A DNA stretch of 64,000 bases. Source: Strongylocentrotus droebachiensis (taxonomy: Eukaryota; Echinodermata; Echinoidea; Camarodonta; Strongylocentrotidae). A program made the position numbers and the translations under genes. Positions within the stretch are counted from its first letter, which is position 1, and the number at the start of each line of letters is the position of its first letter. The notes below the pieces were generated by a model, which did not search any database, was not told where the DNA came from, and saw nothing but the letters and a program-made list of their open reading frames with translations. The stretch spans positions 310,001 through 374,000 of the forward strand of contig JAVYIG010000699.1 in the NCBI GenBank assembly GCA_035222895.1. Reading direction: 5' to 3'. Of the stretch, positions 1 to 11,880 are shown piece by piece.

Positions 1-889
1 TTAATTGCTCAATTCTACAAAAATAAATTACAGTGCATGCTTTACCATGTTCACTGGAACAGGGATGAGCACCGGCGCATATAATTATGTACCATAGATA
101 AATAACCAACACATACAGATACATGTGGACGGACCAATACACACTAAGTGATGCATATTGTGGACAGAAAAATATTCTGCGTTACTTTATTTCGATTGGA
201 ATATAGCGAACGACTCTAATATAGGGAGAAGTACCATTGTGTCGATGTGACCTATATAGTGACGACACTAATGTTTCGTATGGAAGATTAATTGCTCAGA
301 ATCTGTTTATGAATAATTAAACAATTAAATGAGCCCTACCTCGATGCCACAATACCATTATTTGTCACAAGATGATGACTAAAATGGTCTCCATAAGTTT
401 CAACTCCATATAGTAACATATTTTCATTCAAATAGTTTGGCATTTTTGTCCGATAACGCTCATTCTAACATAAAAATGTAGTGACTTTTAATACCAACAA
501 TAATCTACAGTAATCTTTGAAGTATCACCCAAGAAGGTTCTGATGTTTGGTAATATACATAGCAAAAAAGGGACATTTGAAATTATATATACGTAAGAGA
601 AGGATTGAATCCAATGTTATATACGAAGGAGTATGCGTGAAACCGTATATAACTAAATATCTTCAGGAACTCAAACATATTATGAATACACATGTTACCT
701 GTATAATTATAGTTTGGTAAACTCGAACAACATTAAAGACATCAAGTTAATGAATACTGCAAAAGAAAGTGACTGGAAGAAATTGTCAAACAACAAATAT
801 TTGTTTACAAAAGAAACATTCGATTAAAAGATCTCTTAAACAAAATCATAATAATTATTTCTTATTATTACCCCCCCCCCCCCCATCGA

Positions 890-921
<32 letters not shown>

Positions 922-2480
922 TCTTTTCCCCTTTTCTCTTTTTTGAACTTGTTTGTCTCGTCCTTTGATTGGGAGCATGTGCCAGTTGTGTATTCGCCGT
1001 TGTATCTAGGTGAACCGCTTTTGTTCAGTGAAACTGGGACTAAACGCAGAAAACGAACAAACGTAATTTTCATTAATCTTATAGGAAAGCATTTTCAATG
1101 CTATGAAAAAACACTGAAAGGGGCAGCAACATTTAATCATCGGTTGTTAGCCAGTGCAAGAACAGGAATTTTCAACGGCTTGTGCTGACAGCGTTTTGAC
1201 TAGCCGTAACAAAATGGTATGTTTTAGCTATCTGCTTTTTTAAAAGTCGTTTGGAGATTCTATTTCTAGGATAGGTTAGGATAAATGATAAACTTCGAAA
1301 TGATCATAGCAAGAAATGAAATTTCATTATATTTGATAGAGGTTTTATGACAACGAAAAACACAGTAGTTCATGTACAGAATCATTCCTTAAATTGCTGT
1401 TTAAATAGCTGTAACGCATGGATTTGTTCTTATATATAACACTGAATATCATTTTTCTTGTTGACGGTTTGTAGCAATCTAAATAATTTCAAATAAGGTT
1501 TTAGGTAGAGAAGGGAGGTAATGTATGGTACACATCATTGACCGGATACATCTAGCAAGAGTGGTGACTAATCTGTTGTAATACAAATCCAATGTTAATC
1601 TGTATTTCAATTCATTTTTTTATAAAAATATAATATATATAGAAATATAAATACAGTGTGTCCTAGAAAAAACGAAACCGAGAATTATCGATGCTTTATC
1701 ATAACTTAATCACAATTGTAATTAATGAATGACACATATTTGTAAAGCTTAGATCCTCCTCTTTTATCTGATGCTACTCAAATGATGCATATTTCACGCT
1801 TGAGTGATTGAAATCAATTTGAAAAGAGGGAACAAAAAAAACAAAAAAAAAAAAAAACAAAAAAAAAAAAATCGATTTTAAAATCTCACTTTTGTATGTA
1901 GGTGTGAACGCCCCTATTACAAATATGGAAACGGCTTCCATTCTTGTAGAGCACCCTTTGTTCACTGCAATAATATGTCTTTTTTATTTCACATTTTGAA
2001 CCAGTATTTCATATTAGCGATCATCATCTTCATACTCCAGTTTCAGTCTCAGAGTAAGTGTTCTAATTTAATTTGATATAAGTTACGAAAAACAATCCAA
2101 TAAAAATATATCTCATAAATTTTAAACTTAATCTTAAAATTAAGGTTATATCAGGCGCGGATCCCTTTAAAAAAAAAAAGAATAAAAAAAAAAAATAAGA
2201 ATAATAACATTAAAAAGGAAAAACAAATTGTGGCCAGAACTTTTCCTTTTTTTTGCTCAAGGGGGGAGGGGGGTTGAGCGGAATATCGGCCGGCGCGCTT
2301 TTCTAATTTCCGGGGGCAAAAAAGAAAAAGAAAAATTAATGCTAACTACACTATCCTAATTAGCAACGATCTTGCTCGGTTTGAAGTCAGTTTGCCGACG
2401 TGACAAGGACCTCAGCCACAACGCCAAACACACTCAAAGCTGACTCTCGGTCCTTGGCCAGTCGGGATAATGTAGATTAT
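1..2480. other. AT-rich non-coding stretch
   Basis: No convincing exon was found on either strand. The stretch contains a C14 run followed by a (TC)n tract at 871-917, a poly-A-rich tract at about 1826-1872 and another at about 2167-2225. The open frame over 769-1188 runs through the C/TC repeat, has no recognisable domain and shows no clear splice sites, so it is not called. Upstream exons of the EGF-type gene may lie before this window. Confidence 0.6.
871..917. repeat. Poly-C followed by (TC)n microsatellite
   Basis: A run of 14 C is followed within a few bases by an uninterrupted (TC)n tract. Similar C-run plus CT-repeat combinations recur at 20226, 33855 and 50215 in this window. Confidence 0.95.
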
Positions 2481-2646
2481 GGACTTTTAAATTTGCACGA
2501 CGTGAACGTGGACTGCTCGTGTGACATCCTTTTAAGGCAATGTGACGTCACTGCCAGTGCCTTAAAAGGACGTCACATTGCTTTGAAAGGATGTCACACG
2601 ACTGACACGAGCAGTCCACGTTCACGTCGTGCAAATATAAAAGTCC
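2481..2646. repeat. Foldback (hairpin) element
   Basis: The left arm, about 2481-2549, begins ggacttttaaatttgcacga. The right arm, about 2569-2646, is its reverse complement with a few mismatches and small insertions, including the block cacgagcagtccacgttcac. The spacer is about 20 bases, so a single strand could fold into a long hairpin. No transposase is present. This looks like a non-autonomous foldback or MITE-type insertion, about 120 bases upstream of the first supported exon of the EGF-type gene. The open frame crossing it (2400-2753) is a by-product. Confidence 0.85.
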
Positions 2647-2767
2647 CTATTATCGTCCGGTCTCCTGTCGTCATTGTTTACGTGACTGGGTTATGTGCAT
2701 ATATTATATACGTGTATAAGGTACATGTTTTAGAATTTTATCATTACAATTAACATGCTTCAAACAG

Positions 2768-2950
2768 GTATTCGTGCTGATGGAATATGCCCTGTGATAA
2801 CACAAGACTTCTGTCCCTATGGTGTCTCTGAACGTACCGGGGAGGTAGTCAAATTGGTTCCCAAGTACCTACCACGTGACCATCTGGAATATGACGTCCG
2901 AACGGCGGAAGAAGCGAAGGGAAAAATACATCTCTACTGCGCACATCCAG
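2768..2950 (+). CDS. Internal exon of an extracellular EGF-type gene
   Basis: The proposed exon is 183 bases (61 codons), bounded by an acceptor reading ...cttcaaacag and a donor reading g|gtatga. Both borders are phase 1. It encodes a segment starting GIRADGICPVITQDFCPYG and ending HLYCAHP, with three cysteines and many charged residues; I do not recognise the domain. The strongest support is phase agreement: the final base G joins the first two bases of the exon at 4126 to make an Ala codon, leading directly into an EGF-like domain. Symmetric phase-1 exons are typical of modular secreted or cell-surface proteins. Upstream exons, including any signal peptide, were not found in the 2.7 kb available, so the gene probably extends beyond the left edge. 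The open frame continues past the donor to 3054 with low-complexity hydrophobic sequence, which I read as intron. Confidence 0.7.
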
Positions 2951-3573
2951 GTATGAAACTTTTCGATTTGTTTGGGAGATTTTTCGTAGGGGTTTTGGGC
3001 ATGCTTGATTCTCTATTATACGAATTGATTGTCGTTCGTTATTATAGCCCGTGAGAAAGTGTTTAATCAATGATCGTGAAGCAACTGTGGTTTTAAAGTA
3101 TCATTCATTAGTGAAAATCTGTTTCAAGGAATAAATTTAAGAAACACATGTATTCTCAAAGTAGTGTATTTCCTACTCAAATACGAAGTGAATGTTAACA
3201 CAATTCAGAACTTAATTATACATTCTCTATCATTAACACCAAGTCAAAAATGTTCCAATTTGAATATATCACTGACATGCACGCCCCTCCCCCTAAAAGG
3301 TAGATGAAAAATTATGTTAGTGAAATGTATAAGTATGTTTTATCATTAAACAAAAATGCATTCGGAAATAGTATCATTTAATATTTTGGTGATACATTTA
3401 GACAGCTTATTCCTGCATTTAATACTTTAATCATTTTACCCTTTTAATTTGAGCGCTTACTCTATAATACCAAAATGAAGGAAGATTGCAGGGTTTTTTT
3501 TTGACATACTTCCTCTCGAGTGCATCAAATATTTAGAAGTCTATCGAATTTTGTTTGAATGTAAAGTTAGGCC

Positions 3574-3707
3574 AGCTTACAAATACTTATGTTTAAAGTT
3601 CATTCTTAAAGCTTACCAGAGGGATGTCAGACATAGCAGCAGCTTTCAAACACGTATGTTTAGAGTTCATTCGTAAAACCTACCAGGGCGATGTCAGACT
3701 AAGCTGC
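3574..3707. repeat. 67-bp tandem duplication
   Basis: Two adjacent 67-base units (3574-3640 and 3641-3707) share most positions, for example tatgtttaaagttcattc versus tatgtttagagttcattc. They lie inside the intron of the EGF-type gene and have no coding potential. Confidence 0.85.
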
Positions 3708-3811
3708 AACTAATGTATACCATCCGTATTCTGACTATTGAAATACATGCCTTGTACCTAGTCAAATGCAATGGCATGTTTCCAGGCTGTTAAAGAAGGA
3801 TGTATTTGTCA

Positions 3812-3827
3812 AACTACTACTACTATA

Positions 3828-3865
<38 letters not shown>

Positions 3866-4060
3866 TACTACTATTACTACTACTACTACGACTATTGATA
3901 TTACTACACCTGTACTACAACCGCTACTGCTGCTTCATTTACTATTACTGCCTCTTCTTCTTATTTTCTCCTCCTCCCCTCGATCCTTTTCCTTCTACTT
4001 CTTCATCTACTGCTGCTGCTGCTGCTTTTTTTCTTCTTCTTCTGCTCCTCCTCCTAGGTA
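3812..4060. repeat. Trinucleotide microsatellites in intron
   Basis: A (TAC)n/(ACT)n tract at about 3812-3895 grades into imperfect CTG, CTT and CTC triplets up to about 4057. This forms the pyrimidine-rich approach to the acceptor at 4124-4125. Open frames translating as poly-Tyr or poly-Thr/Leu here are repeat by-products and are not part of the protein. Confidence 0.9.
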
Positions 4061-4125
4061 TTCGTGTCTCCTTCCCCTTCTCCATCATCATCTCTCTTTT
4101 TCTTTCATCCCTATTATTTCACCAG

Positions 4126-4307
4126 CGTGTGATTACCAGGTGTGTCTTAATGGAGGCACTTGCATGGAGGAACTCGATGGATTTCGCTGCATCTGCCCGT
4201 ATTATTCTTACGGAATGCATTGTGAATACTGGGATCGCTACTCTCGCTTGTCTAAATACTGGTATCGCTACTCTGGCTCGTCTGAATACGACGGCCCTGT
4301 ACAATAG
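4126..4307 (+). CDS. Terminal exon: EGF-like domain plus aromatic tail repeat
   Basis: The exon starts after the acceptor ctattatttcaccag and runs to a TAG stop at 4305-4307. It encodes a complete EGF-like module with classical spacing C-x4-C-x5-C-x8-C-x1-C-x8-C (CDYQVCLNGGTC, then MEELDGFRCIC, then PYYSYGMHCE). EGF modules fold through three disulphides and occur in secreted and membrane proteins; the specific role here is unknown. The reading frame starts in phase 1 and matches the exon at 2768-2950. After the sixth cysteine the protein ends with two 10-residue repeats, YWDRYSRLSK and YWYRYSGSSE, then YDGPVQ. No transmembrane segment follows the EGF module, so at this end the product looks secreted. 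A pseudogene cannot be ruled out, but the domain is intact. Confidence 0.82.
4227..4286 (+). repeat. 30-bp in-frame tandem repeat in coding sequence
   Basis: Two 30-base units (4227-4256 and 4257-4286) each encode a 10-residue Tyr/Trp-rich block after the EGF module. The shared core is tactgg-atcgctactct. The length is a multiple of three, so the duplication preserved the frame. Confidence 0.9.
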
Positions 4308-5900
4308 CTCCATTTGTCGCTTTGTATTAATCATGAGATAGCTATACCTAAGGGATTCGACATTATTCGAATGTCTCCAGTGTAAAATGTATCTGCACAA
4401 TGATTTAGAAGGGTTGTCATGTAGCTTATCAGTGCAGAAATGTGTAATTCTACAAAGTTTTCGTGTTGGACAAAGAAATTATTTTGTTAATTGTGCCATT
4501 CTGCCATTAATTGTGCCATTCTGCATGAGTGGTGAACGAGCATTCTGTTCCGATCGGCACATGAGGCAAACAAAAGTTTGATTATCTCAATGTTTAAATT
4601 TAAAGATAAAGGTGAGTTCTGGTATAAAAAAAATAAAATAAAAATTCTCACAGAATCAAACGAAACTTACACTGAATATTCGAGATTACAAATAAATGTT
4701 ATTTGCCAAACAATTTTGGTAGAAAATGTATACTGGCTGAGTAATGAGCATAGAAAGATTAGGAAATCAAGGTTAGTAGCCCCGACACCATTTGTGTAAT
4801 CCCATATGCATCTTTCTGTGTACAGTGCTTGTTACTTTACCAAGACTGGGCCAAATTTATTATGATTTTGATGACTCCAGAATTTTGCAGTACACACCAA
4901 TACTTACATGCTACATGATTAACTTTTTCTGATCCATTCCACACTCTTTCTTTCACAATGCAATGCATGACCAGTACTCAACTTTATCTTTAAGCGAAAA
5001 GCCATTACTATGTACACTCACCTGAATATTATTATGTCGTGAGATCATTTTTCACGCAAACCACTGCACATAAATAATTATACTATTATATTTATTATAG
5101 TTAAAAAGATTGAATTCCAATCTTTAAAAAATAGCAAAATGTTAGTGGGGTAAAATATTACACAATATTAAGTACATTTTAACCTAACTGGGGGTTTATT
5201 TACCGAATATTTTGTACGATTTCTCTCCCATCAATTACTGTGTATATTCCTTTTTTATATATGGGTAATTCCATAAATTAGGGACCCACTTTGTGACGTT
5301 TATGATGTCCCTGTAACATAAGGAATCCACACGTATGTGTGGCTCTGAGTAAAGTCTTAAATAGTGGAGTAAGATTGCTAAGTGATTCTAGGTATGAGGA
5401 TGCGAAAGTATGCTTGTAAATCACTTTAAGATCTCACTTTTATGTAATATTTGATTTTCATTTTGTTTCATTATTCATGATTTATAGTCGTAGGTTTTAG
5501 CCATTCATATTTGATCGTTTATTGTGTTGTATATTGACTTTGTAAATTGAATAATTTCAGCTTCCCAGCTGCATGTTCTTTTATTTCAATAAACCGAATC
5601 AAATCAAATCAAATCAAAGTATGTACAAATATATATAAATCTACCTAACTGAAAAGGCATCAGAAAAATACTGTCACAGTAATCGGTATTTTGATTTATT
5701 ACAGTTTACTATTTATGTATGAATGCATTCATTATGCGACTTAGAATATTGTTCTTGAATTGTCTGTTGAGAGCTGATATGGGTTCGACTCATTCTCGTT
5801 TTACGAGCATTAACTCACTGGCTCTCAGCATACAATATCATGTTTATCCATGTGTTAACATTGTTTGTAACACTAATGAGAAACAAATTTTAGTATATTA
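4308..5900 (+). other. 3' flank / possible 3' UTR of the EGF-type gene
   Basis: No further coding exon is visible. AATAAA-like signals occur on the plus strand at about 4631-4640 and 4690-4695 and could serve the upstream gene, but none is decisive. A 20-base tandem duplication (ttaattgtgccattctgc twice) is at about 4487-4524. A retroposon-like tail lies near 5595. Confidence 0.4.
5500..5618 (+). mobile_element. Possible 3' end of a retroposon with (AATCA)n tail
   Basis: The segment ends in an AATAAA followed by tandem aatca pentamers (5595-5618) rather than poly-A. Short tandem-repeat tails of this kind mark the 3' ends of several LINE and SINE families. No reverse transcriptase frame is visible upstream, so if this is a retroposon it is strongly truncated. 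The 5' boundary is a guess. Confidence 0.4.
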
Positions 5901-5911
5901 TGAACAATACA

Positions 5912-6305
5912 ATTCTGAATCTAAATATGAATTTAAATCTGAGTCTGAATCTTGAATCGGTGTCCGAGTCTGAGTCTAAATCTGTGTCTGAATCTTGAAT
6001 CTGTGTCTGAGTCTAAATCTGTGTCTGAATCTGAGTCTAAATCTGAATCTGTGTCTGAATCTGAATCTTGAATCTGTGTCTGAGTCCGAGTCTAAATCTA
6101 AATCTGAACATGTGTTTGAATCTGAATCTTGAATCTGAGTCTAAATCTGTGTCTGAATCTGAGTCTGAATCTTGAATCTGAATCTGAAATCTGAATATGA
6201 ATCTGAGTATAAATCTGTGTCTGAATCCGAGTCTGAATCTTGAATCTGAAATCTTAATATGAATCTTGAATTTTAATCCGAGTCTGAATCTTGAATCTGA
6301 ATCTG
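5912..6305. repeat. Degenerate hexamer array (tctgaa/gtctga)
   Basis: About 390 bases are made of variants of tctgaatctgag. Interspersed ttgaat and aaatct variants break the frame repeatedly. A Ser-Glu-rich frame enters it at 5912-5955 but soon stops. This is a minisatellite, not a gene. Confidence 0.92.
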
Positions 6306-6309
6306 ATTT

Positions 6310-6510
6310 TCTTACCTCTACTTCTTTGCTTTTTCTTCTTCTGTTCTTCTTCTACATTTTCTTCTTCTTCTTTCACTTCTTTATCATCTTCTTCTTATCA
6401 TTATGATTATTATTATCTCATCATCTTCTTCTTATCATTATGATTATTACTATCATCTCATCATCAATATCATAATCATAATTATTATCATTATCATCAA
6501 CTGTTATTTG
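6310..6510. repeat. TTC/ATC triplet-rich tract
   Basis: Imperfect ttcttc and atcatt/atcatc triplets directly follow the hexamer array. There is a local duplication of about 55 bases (atcatcttcttcttatcatt twice). Confidence 0.85.
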
Positions 6511-6529
6511 AAAATCCATCTTGTATCAT

Positions 6530-9500
6530 CTGCAGGGTTTTAGGGTATTAATTTCTGCAATGGTTACCAAAGCGGCTCCATGATATTAAAAAGGGGTGAG
6601 GGAATTAAAAAAAAACCTTGACAAACAATAAAGCATAAATAAAGAAATATGAAACTCATTGTTTAATTATTTTGACAGACAGAATTCTCTCCTTATTTAT
6701 TCACATTTGCCGTTCCAGAAAGACAATGCACTGGAAATATTTGTACAATTCAATACACAATAACCATGGAAACAAAAAAAAGAAGAAAATGATCCAAATT
6801 TCTTGTCCACCACAAGCAGATTTTGAAAGCAAAATCACACAGGAGCATATTAAAACAATAATTTCCATTATTTTTTTATATCATATCTTACGTTTTGAAT
6901 CTAACACAACCACATTTTGAAAGCAAATCACATTTCAATGCGGTTTCCTTTGGAAGCAATGTTTTGGTGCCTTACACATTTGATGAGGTTTTGGAACATC
7001 AGACAAATTTGTGCAGTGATACACTGAATTAATTCTGTCACAAGAGGTTTATAATTTGCCCCTCTCACATGCTTTCCTTCTTTTTACTTTCCAGAAGTGA
7101 CCAATGCATTTCCTCACACTCTGACCTCTTAAAGAAATTACGATACTATTTTCCCCTTCTCTCTCACGTAATGCTTGTTGTGTCCTTAGCCGTATTCACA
7201 CAAAGATACGACCTAGTATAAAATATTCCCTTAAAAGCCAGAAATAGTATGAGGTCTTTGAGCAGTTTCAAGTCAAATCTTAAAAGATGAATGAAAACCA
7301 ATTCAAAAATAATAAACTGAATGTATTACATTAAAAGGTGGAGATTTCTTACACATATGGTATCAAAAGCGGTAGCAGGGCCCTGTTACATTAAACTTGC
7401 TGTTAACTACAACTGTCATATCACCATTACAAATTTGCTCGCAGCCAATCAAATGCAACTTGTATAAAAAAATCACTGTATATAAAGCGACAGGGATGTT
7501 GACACCAGATAATAAAATCAAATATTTTTCAAAACTGTGTTTGGGCCTCTGTAAACGGGCCTATTGTAAAAAGAAACTTCATTGAAAGAAGCTTGCTTTT
7601 AAGAGATCAATTGACATACCGACTGGCTAATCGCTTTACAACGTTTTATTATACAACTTTCAGACAAGTGAAAAACGTAGTTATCGTAAACCTATACAGT
7701 TTTCGTACAGCCGTATAATTAATTTTGGTGGTCTAAACGGGAGTTGGTTGCTCCACAATTACAGCAATTGTCTAAAATAGCTCAAGATATGAACTTTGAA
7801 GTTCAACAGAAAGAAATTGTGATGGCTCGTGCAATTGAAATCTACACAGGTCGTGATCGGGTCAAGATAAGGACATTGTTGTCATGGAAACAAAACAAGA
7901 AATGAAGAATCATACAAAATGAAATGTAGAAATGCATCCATACAGAACTTAACATTCAATAACACAAAAAACAAAAGGAATTCATAACATGAGATGTGAG
8001 ATATTTTCTTTACAAATTGTATCTTTTGAAATATATATGAAGAGAAGAATTAACTTACTGCATTGCAAAATCACATGCTCGCTTTTTAATTATTTTTTTT
8101 AATAAAAAAATTTGTACAGCCAATAATATATATCCCCATGTTTGTTCCAACCAACAACAAAAAAAGGTGAAAAATATCATATTTTTTTCTTTTCTTTGTA
8201 CAGCTCTTGCAAATCAGTATCGTGTCAATAAATATACAGTCATAAAGAGATATATTGTTTCACAATATAAAAATGAACATATAAACACATTGGAATTTAC
8301 ATTCAAGACATTTCAATTCAAAATTCATAACTTGATAGTAGTACTGACTATACGTTCCAATGCGATTTTAAAAAGGGAGGGTTTGAAAAATGCCTTCATT
8401 GGCGGGCAATATCAATATTATAGGTCCTGCAACACAACGACTGAGAAGTAAGCAATCAATTGCTATTTTGCAAATGACTAATTAATTCATTGTACAATCG
8501 ATCAATCAATTGCTAGTTTTTGTGTTCCAGAGCCATGATCTATTATTTAATTTAATTTTATTATTAAAGACCGTAATACCTTTTTAATTTTTTTTTTAAT
8601 CATTACTTTCCAACATTGGCAAATCCTTTTATGGTTTAGGTATGAGCACTTTCATACCGGTAGTTTATTGAAATCGTTATCGCTAACGCCTAATCAGGCG
8701 TTAACATTTCATGTTCATGAAGTTCATTGAATTTCAGAATGGCTAAATTTGGTTGATACAACCAAGGGTTTAAAGGTGGGAACATCTTGGGTTTAGGTGT
8801 AAGAACTTTGATCTGATAAACGCAATAAACTAAATACCTCCTATCAAACATACCCAAAATAAAACATCAAGTCAATAACATGGTGGTTTGTCATGGATTA
8901 TATAAATCAAAATCAAAATCAAAATTCATAAGATTATAACCTACATCAATTACCAATGGTGGGATTCTAAGGGATCCATTCAAAAATGAATCAAGTAAAT
9001 TGCATATAAATTCCCCAACCAATATAGTATACAGTAAAATCCAATTAAAAGAAATATCAGCATAAACCCTACCACCATTTTTAAAAGAAGTTAATAAAAA
9101 AGAAAGAAAGAGGGTTAGTATTGACATGAGTTTTATAACTTTTTATTATGGAGTATACTAGTGTATCATATTAGGACAAAAACATTGTACAGTCCCATGC
9201 AGAGGAATACATGTGCGGGCCAGAATACATGATTTTCAAGGTATATATCGTTGGTTTGCTATTGGCGTTGTCAAGTAAAAGTATACACCGTTTTTTTAGA
9301 GAACCAATTACCTAAACTTTAATTTGCATAAAGTTGGCAGGTATAGAATCATATAAAATATGACTCATTTGGAAGCTAGGAGGCATTACCGGTAACTTGT
9401 ATGCTGTAACACAGATGCCCTTCTGGCTTTGATCAGTCAAATTATGATCAAATATATCATGACATATCAAAATTTATCCCACTGTGGTGTGGGTGTGGGC

Positions 9501-11270
9501 GTTCAGTTCAGTAAGGTGTATGAAGGAATTAAATTGACTAATTTATTAATTGATTTCATCCATCAAGTAAATGTATATTTCAGTCATGAATCATGCAAGA
9601 GAGACCCCAAAAATATTCATAAACTGAATCGAGGATTTTGCTTTTTATCCTAATAAACATATTCTTAACAAGTGATATTTTTGATATAGGATACCTTTAA
9701 CGTTGTCCTAAATATTCAAAGCAAAATATGTTTTGGCAATTGGTCCCCTTCAATATTCTTTAGTATACACGTTAGTCTACATTTTGAACGGTTTAATCAC
9801 GTTTTCAAAACGTGAAGAATACAGAGGAAGCCACGTTGGAATCCATTCGATCATAATAAAATTCTAGTGTTTTTAAAGACAGAGTGATGTATGGAAAATA
9901 GAGGTGAATTCATTTGTGCTGCACACCCTATCTCCCCTCCATTCTAAATCAAAGTGAAACCCCCCTAAAAAACTAAGTGGACTCTCCTACATGTGCATAC
10001 ACACCATAGCATTATGGACTGAGCCATTATTCAGGAAGGTAGGATATACACGCTTTGGAAGCACAATTTATGAGTTCCTAAGTGACAATTGTATTCTACA
10101 TTGCAAGTTTTACAACATAATCTTTTCTACATCAAATACAACAAAAAAAGACATTTGCAAACAAATTTAGAGCAAAAATAATACACAAAGTTTGGCATAT
10201 ATAAATAAAATTCAGAGCAAAAAAACAAAAACGAAAAAACAAAGTGTTCAGAACAAGAGATGTATAATGTAGATGAAGAAAAAAAAAAAATCAATTTTTA
10301 TAGCATCAAGTTTTTACATAACAAAAGTGCAATAATATATTTCTTATGTACAAGTATGTACAAAATAGTCATTCAAAATATTATTTTCTTCAAGTTAGAA
10401 ATGCAAGTTGATCAAAAACGTCGAGAGCATAACAGACATGTTTCATGCCGTTTTTCTCTCTTTTCTCACTCTCTCTCTCTCATATAATAGTAATAATCCT
10501 CCAAAAAAATTGCAGCTTTTTCAGGAAGGATACATATTTAAGTATAAAACATTATTTCTTGAAGTACAAATGCGACTCTTTGTTCAAGGAGAGTCAATTC
10601 ATTTCTGACAAAAAGTTTTCAAAAAATGCAATTCTTTTCCCCCTCAGCAAGTAAGGCTTTCAAATCTCAAAAAGTCAACTCAACCCCTCCGAAAGAAAAG
10701 TTCTGCAATTCATGTTTTAGCGTCGATAATCTCTCGTTTGTTTCATCAAAAAGCCTGATTATTTCCTTTTTATGACAATGAAGCCCCATTTGCTATGGTT
10801 ATGTAATCTTGGGATTTTGCAGTACACCTGAATATGGGGACAGGTCAAAAGTGAAATGTTGCAAAAAACATTCTTATTATCAACGGTGGATTCTTCATTT
10901 AATTGGAGGGTGGATTGTGCTTAGAAGAAATAACAATGCAACATTTCATCTTCATAGAGGAATAAACAATTAATTTGTCCACACATTCAGGTGTACTACA
11001 CATTCCATGATTACATAATCATTAAAAAAGGGGCGTCCTTGTAAAGGGACATCCTTGTAAAGAGGAATAAACAAGATTTTCTGTGATAGCAACATCAAGT
11101 TCAAGAACAGAATAATAAGAGAGGTATCAATGCTCAAACTTGAGTAGCAGAACTTTTTTTAAAGGAGTTAATGTATAGTAGTCACAGTGCAATTTAATTT
11201 GTTAGTAGTACTAATATTTAATCCTCTTTGCTATATATTTTAAGTACAAAATTTCTGGAGAGGATCATAG
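6530..11270. other. AT-rich non-coding stretch downstream of the ephrin gene
   Basis: No supported gene. Short frames here have no recognisable domains, no plausible splice context and amino-acid composition typical of AT-rich noise. A small perfect-looking hairpin (taacgcctaatcaggcgtta) lies near 8684-8704, and another (cacgttttcaaaacgtg) near 9797-9813. Part of this interval could be a long 3' UTR of the minus-strand ephrin gene, but the sequence alone does not show that. Confidence 0.5.
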
Positions 11271-11280
11271 TCCTGGGGGG

Positions 11281-11880
11281 TGTTTCACAAAACTTGTCAT
11301 CAGTGACAAATGACAGTTGGTGTTATAAGCTACTGAAATCCTTGCTTCTGATTGGTTATCAGCAGACTTGTCACTGATATTTGTCATTTGTCATTGCAAA
11401 AAGGTTTTGTGAAACGGGCCCCTTGGGGGGAGTTTCACAAAACTTGTCATCAGTGACAAATGACAGTTGGTGTTATAAGCTACTGAAATCCTTGCTTCTG
11501 ATTGGTTATCAGCAGACTTGTCACTGATATTTGTCATTTGTCATTGCAAAAAGGTTTTGTGAAACGGGCCCCTTGGGGGGAGTTTCACAAAACTTGTCAT
11601 CAGTGACAAATGACAGTTGGTGTTATAAGCTAGTGTAATCCTTGCTTCTGATTGGTTATTAGCAGATTTGTCACTGATTTAAGTCATTTGTCATTGAAAA
11701 AAGGTTTTGTGAAACGGGCCCCTTGGGGGGAGTTTCACAAAACTTGTCATCAGTGACAAATGACAGTTGGTGTTATAAGCTACTGAAATCCTTGCTTCTG
11801 ATTGGTTATCAGCAGATTTGTCACTGATTTTAGTCATTTGTCATTGAAAAAAGGCTTTGTGAAATGGGTCCCTGGTTTTT
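11281..11880. mobile_element. Four tandem 150-bp copies of a foldback MITE-like element
   Basis: Units start at 11281, 11431, 11581 and 11731, an exact 150-base period. Each begins gtttcacaaaacttgtcatc and ends with the near reverse complement (gtcatttgtcatt...ggttttgtgaaac), so every unit can fold on itself. Units are joined by gggccccttgggggg. Copies 1 and 2 are almost identical; copies 3 and 4 carry a few substitutions and the last ends in a diverged gaaatgggtccc. There is no coding sequence. The structure suggests a MITE that was amplified in tandem by unequal exchange or replication slippage rather than four insertions. Confidence 0.93.

Noticed and set aside
2849-3070. Minus-strand frame opposite the EGF-gene exon
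   Set aside because: Shadow of the plus-strand exon, which is supported by phase and domain linkage.
3766-4341. Long plus-strand frames over the TAC/ACT triplets
   Set aside because: Poly-Thr, Tyr or Leu translation comes from a microsatellite in an intron; only the part after 4126 is an exon.
5775-5800. gggttcgactc resembling a tRNA T-loop / B box
   Set aside because: No A box, acceptor stem or cloverleaf could be drawn upstream.
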